NCBI RefSeq assembly: GCF_000720765.1 | Contig: NZ_JODC01000018.1 | Location: 1 to 64,000 of the forward strand | Length of the DNA: 64,000 bases | Origin: Streptomyces sp. NRRL S-646 | Lineage (GTDB): Bacteria; Actinomycetota; Actinomycetes; Streptomycetales; Streptomycetaceae | Reading direction: 5' to 3' | Part shown: positions 62,081 to 64,000 of the stretch, one piece after another | Position numbering within the stretch: the stretch's first letter is position 1 | Layout: the number at the start of each line of letters is the position of its first letter | Made by a program: the position numbers and the translations under genes | Notes under the pieces: model-generated | Databases searched by the model: none | The model's input: the letters and a program-made list of their open reading frames with translations, nothing else | Told to the model about the DNA's origin: nothing

Positions 62081-63739
62081 TCAGCGCACGAACACTCCTG
62101 CCTGACTGGCCAGGTCCAGGAAGTACTGCGGCGCCACACCGAGCACCAGCGTGACCACGACGCCGAGCCCGATCGCGGCCATCGTCAGCGGCGAGGGCAC
62201 GGCGACCGTCGGGCCTTCGGGCCGCGGCTCGCTGAAGAACATCAGCACGATCACGCGGATGTAGAAGAAGGCCGCGACCGCCGACGAGATCACACCGACC
62301 ACGACCAGCGGGGCCGCCCCGCCCTCCGCCGCCGCCTTGAACACGGCGAACTTCCCGGCGAAGCCTGAGGTCAGCGGAATGCCGGCGAAGGCGAGCAGGA
62401 ACACCGCGAACACGGCCGCCACCAGCGGTGACCGGCGGCCGAGCCCGGCCCACTTGGACAGATGCGTCGCCTCGCCGCCCGCGTCGCGCACCAGTGTCAC
62501 CACCGCGAAGGCACCGATGGTCACGAAGGAGTAGGCGCCCAGGTAGAACAGGACGGAGGAGACACCGTCCTTCGACGTGGCGATGACACCCGCGAGGATG
62601 AATCCGGCGTGTGCGATCGAGGAGTACGCCAGCAGTCGCTTGATGTCGGTCTGCGTGATCGCGACGATCGCGCCGCCGAGCATGGTGACGATCGCGACGG
62701 CCCACATGACCGGCCGCCAGTCCCAGCGCAGGCCGGGCAGGACGACGTAGAGCAGCCGGAGCAGCGCGCCGAACGCGGCCACCTTCGTCGCCGCTGCCAT
62801 GAACCCCGTCACCGGGGTCGGTGCGCCCTGGTAGACGTCCGGGGTCCACATGTGGAACGGGACGGCGCCGACCTTGAACAGCAGCCCCATGACGATCATC
62901 GCGCCGCCGACGAGCAGCAGGGCGTCATTGCCCATCGTGTCGGCGAGCGCCGGGTCGACGTTCGTGACCGAACCGTCGACGACATGCGCGATCGTCGCGT
63001 ACGACACGGAGCCGGCGTAGCCGTAGAGCAGCGCGATGCCGAACAGCGTGAACGCGGAGGCGAAGGCGCCGAGCAGGAAGTACTTGACGGCGGCTTCCTG
63101 CGACATGAGCCGCTTGCGGCGGGCCAGGGCGCACAGGAGGTACAGCGGCAGTGAGAAGACTTCCAGGGCCACGAACAGGGTCAGCAGGTCGTTGGCCGAC
63201 AGGAAGACCAGCATGCCGGCGATCGCGAAGAGCAGCAGCGGGAACACCTCGGTGGTGGTGAACCCGGCCTTCACCGCCGCCTTTTCGCTGTCGCTGCCCG
63301 GCACGGACGCGGCCTGCGCGGCGAACGAGTCGACGCGGTTGCCGTGCGCCTCCGGGTCCAGGCGCCGCTCGGCGAAGGTGAACAGGCCGACCAGCCCGGC
63401 CAGCAGGATCGTGCCCTGCAGGAACAGGGACGGCCCGTCGACCGCGATGGCGCCCATCGCCGCGATGTGCGCCTTGGTGGTGCCGTACCCGTCGGCCGCG
63501 AGCGCCACAACCGCCGCGAAGGCGGCGACGAGCGCGACGGCGGACACGAACACCTGGGCGTAGTACCGGGACTTGCGCGGCACGAAGGCCTCGATCAGCA
63601 CCCCGACGATCGCCGCGCCCACGACGATCAAGGTGGGCGACAATTGCCCGTATTCGATCTTCGGTGCGGGGATCTTCGAGATCGGATCGGCCCCGGTTGC
63701 CACCGTTGTCCACAGGCTGTGGACGACTGATGCGCTCAC
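62081..63739 (-). CDS. nuoN: NADH-quinone oxidoreductase subunit N (main operon)
   Basis: A 552-residue antiporter-like membrane subunit, last gene of the main Complex I operon whose upstream genes run off the window. GTG 63739 overlaps the nuoM stop (GTGA). Motifs: LLTLFVALEVFSLPLYLLCA, KVGAVPFHMWTPDVYQGAPT, LLAYSSIAHAGFILAGVIAT and LLAFAGIPLTSGFAGKFAVF. About 14 helices. Compared with the paralogue at 14398 it is longer and has normal loop lengths. The hairpin after the stop ends the operon. Confidence 0.95.
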   Translation of the reverse strand: MSASVVHSLWTTVATGADPISKIPAPKIEYGQLSPTLIVVGAAIVGVLIEAFVPRKSRYYAQVFVSAVALVAAFAAVVALAADGYGTTKAHIAAMGAIAVDGPSLFLQGTILLAGLVGLFTFAERRLDPEAHGNRVDSFAAQAASVPGSDSEKAAVKAGFTTTEVFPLLLFAIAGMLVFLSANDLLTLFVALEVFSLPLYLLCALARRKRLMSQEAAVKYFLLGAFASAFTLFGIALLYGYAGSVSYATIAHVVDGSVTNVDPALADTMGNDALLLVGGAMIVMGLLFKVGAVPFHMWTPDVYQGAPTPVTGFMAAATKVAAFGALLRLLYVVLPGLRWDWRPVMWAVAIVTMLGGAIVAITQTDIKRLLAYSSIAHAGFILAGVIATSKDGVSSVLFYLGAYSFVTIGAFAVVTLVRDAGGEATHLSKWAGLGRRSPLVAAVFAVFLLAFAGIPLTSGFAGKFAVFKAAAEGGAAPLVVVGVISSAVAAFFYIRVIVLMFFSEPRPEGPTVAVPSPLTMAAIGLGVVVTLVLGVAPQYFLDLASQAGVFVR

Positions 63740-64000
63740 TTGGCCACCGCCTCCACCTCAGGCTTGGGGTCCTTCTTGTGTACGTCGGACAAGGTCGACT
63801 TCACCGCCGGGTTGACGATGTCGGTGACCGGCTTCGGATAGACGCCCAGGAAGATCAGCAGCACGATCAGGGGGGCGACTACCACCAGTTCGCGGACTCT
63901 GAGGTCCGGCATCGCGGAGACCTCCTGTTTCACCGGGCCGGTCATCGTCCGCTGGTAGAGGACGAGGGTGTAGAGCGCGGCGAGCACGATGCCGAAGGTG
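63736..64000 (-). CDS. nuoM: NADH-quinone oxidoreductase subunit M, 3' end (cut by window)
   Basis: The last 88 or so residues of NuoM from the main operon: the frame stays open to the window edge. Seen: TFGIVLAALYTLVLYQRTMT, then PDLRVRELVVVAPLIVLLIF and LGVYPKPVTDIVNPAVKSTL, the conserved C-terminal end of NuoM. TGA overlaps the nuoN GTG. The annotated short Met at 63987 is internal. Confidence 0.9.
   Translation of the reverse strand, partial: TFGIVLAALYTLVLYQRTMTGPVKQEVSAMPDLRVRELVVVAPLIVLLIFLGVYPKPVTDIVNPAVKSTLSDVHKKDPKPEVEAVAK

Noticed and set aside
59031..62849. A 1272-codon minus-strand frame overlapping recQ and the flavoprotein
   Set aside because: Arg/Gly/Ala-rich translation with no domains; recQ uses another frame with full helicase motifs.

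Overview
This window reads as a Streptomyces chromosome. It has very high G+C with third-position GC bias, many GTG starts, tightly coupled overlapping genes, a two-subunit 2-oxoacid:ferredoxin oxidoreductase, a ydaO-type riboswitch ahead of a secreted cell-wall lytic protein, and GC-rich dispersed intergenic repeats. The gene order from YajQ/tRNA-Tyr through htpX, a second partial nuo operon, two histidine kinases plus one regulator, korAB, a polyprenyl synthase, recQ and nuoN/nuoM of the main Complex I operon matches what I remember of the S. coelicolor core region around SCO4575-SCO4615. That is recall, not a search.

Layout. (1) 1-9526 is an accessory patch: an AT-richer OLD-type ATPase/TOPRIM nuclease; a 20-codon stub of a Ku gene; a divergent EamA transporter/LysR pair; a frameshifted, 5'-truncated tyrosine recombinase; then a short integrative element (small proteins, Cys-rich primase/polymerase, an iteron-like repeat field, excisionase, integrase) ending at tRNA-Tyr. 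In S. coelicolor the SLP1 element uses tRNA-Tyr as its attachment site, so this looks like a decayed SLP1-type element with no transfer gene visible. (2) 9760-14204 holds core genes yajQ, a GlsB-type membrane protein, a permease, SMI1/KNR4, yccF and htpX. (3) 14398-24841 (minus) is a ten-gene partial Complex I operon, nuoABCHIJKLMN without D, E, F or G. Its NuoC carries a tail of about 330 low-complexity residues. (4) 25069-31961 (plus) has two paralogous histidine kinases, one NarL-type regulator and korAB. (5) 32046-45029 has small regulators and hypotheticals, an HxlR/NAD(P)-binding pair, RarD, a secreted M28 aminopeptidase, an ABC exporter with a LolA-like secreted protein, a CHRD protein and a polyprenyl diphosphate synthase. 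(6) 45030-51492 has a 12-bp tandem repeat, the riboswitch and its SLT-like protein, a HAD phosphatase, an FAD oxidoreductase next to an ATP-grasp ligase, and fumarylacetoacetase. (7) 51704-59862 has an M56 protease, a tandem repeat, and then the most unusual locus: a GntR regulator followed by a coupled operon of an AprB-like ferredoxin, a TauA/SsuA-like lipoprotein with a NosL-like C-terminus, permease, ATPase, and a 921-residue AprA-like flavoprotein ending in HEAT repeats. (8) 59876-64000 has recQ, nuoN and the 3' end of nuoM from the main Complex I operon.

How the parts may work together. KorAB makes reduced ferredoxin from 2-oxoacids. The neighbouring Complex I operon lacks the NADH-input subunits, so a ferredoxin-fed or hybrid enzyme is an attractive but unproven idea. 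The polyprenyl synthase could supply the menaquinone side chain used by both Complex I sets. The GntR-to-flavoprotein operon looks like an uptake-plus-redox pathway for a small sulfur- or nitrogen-containing compound whose substrate is unknown.
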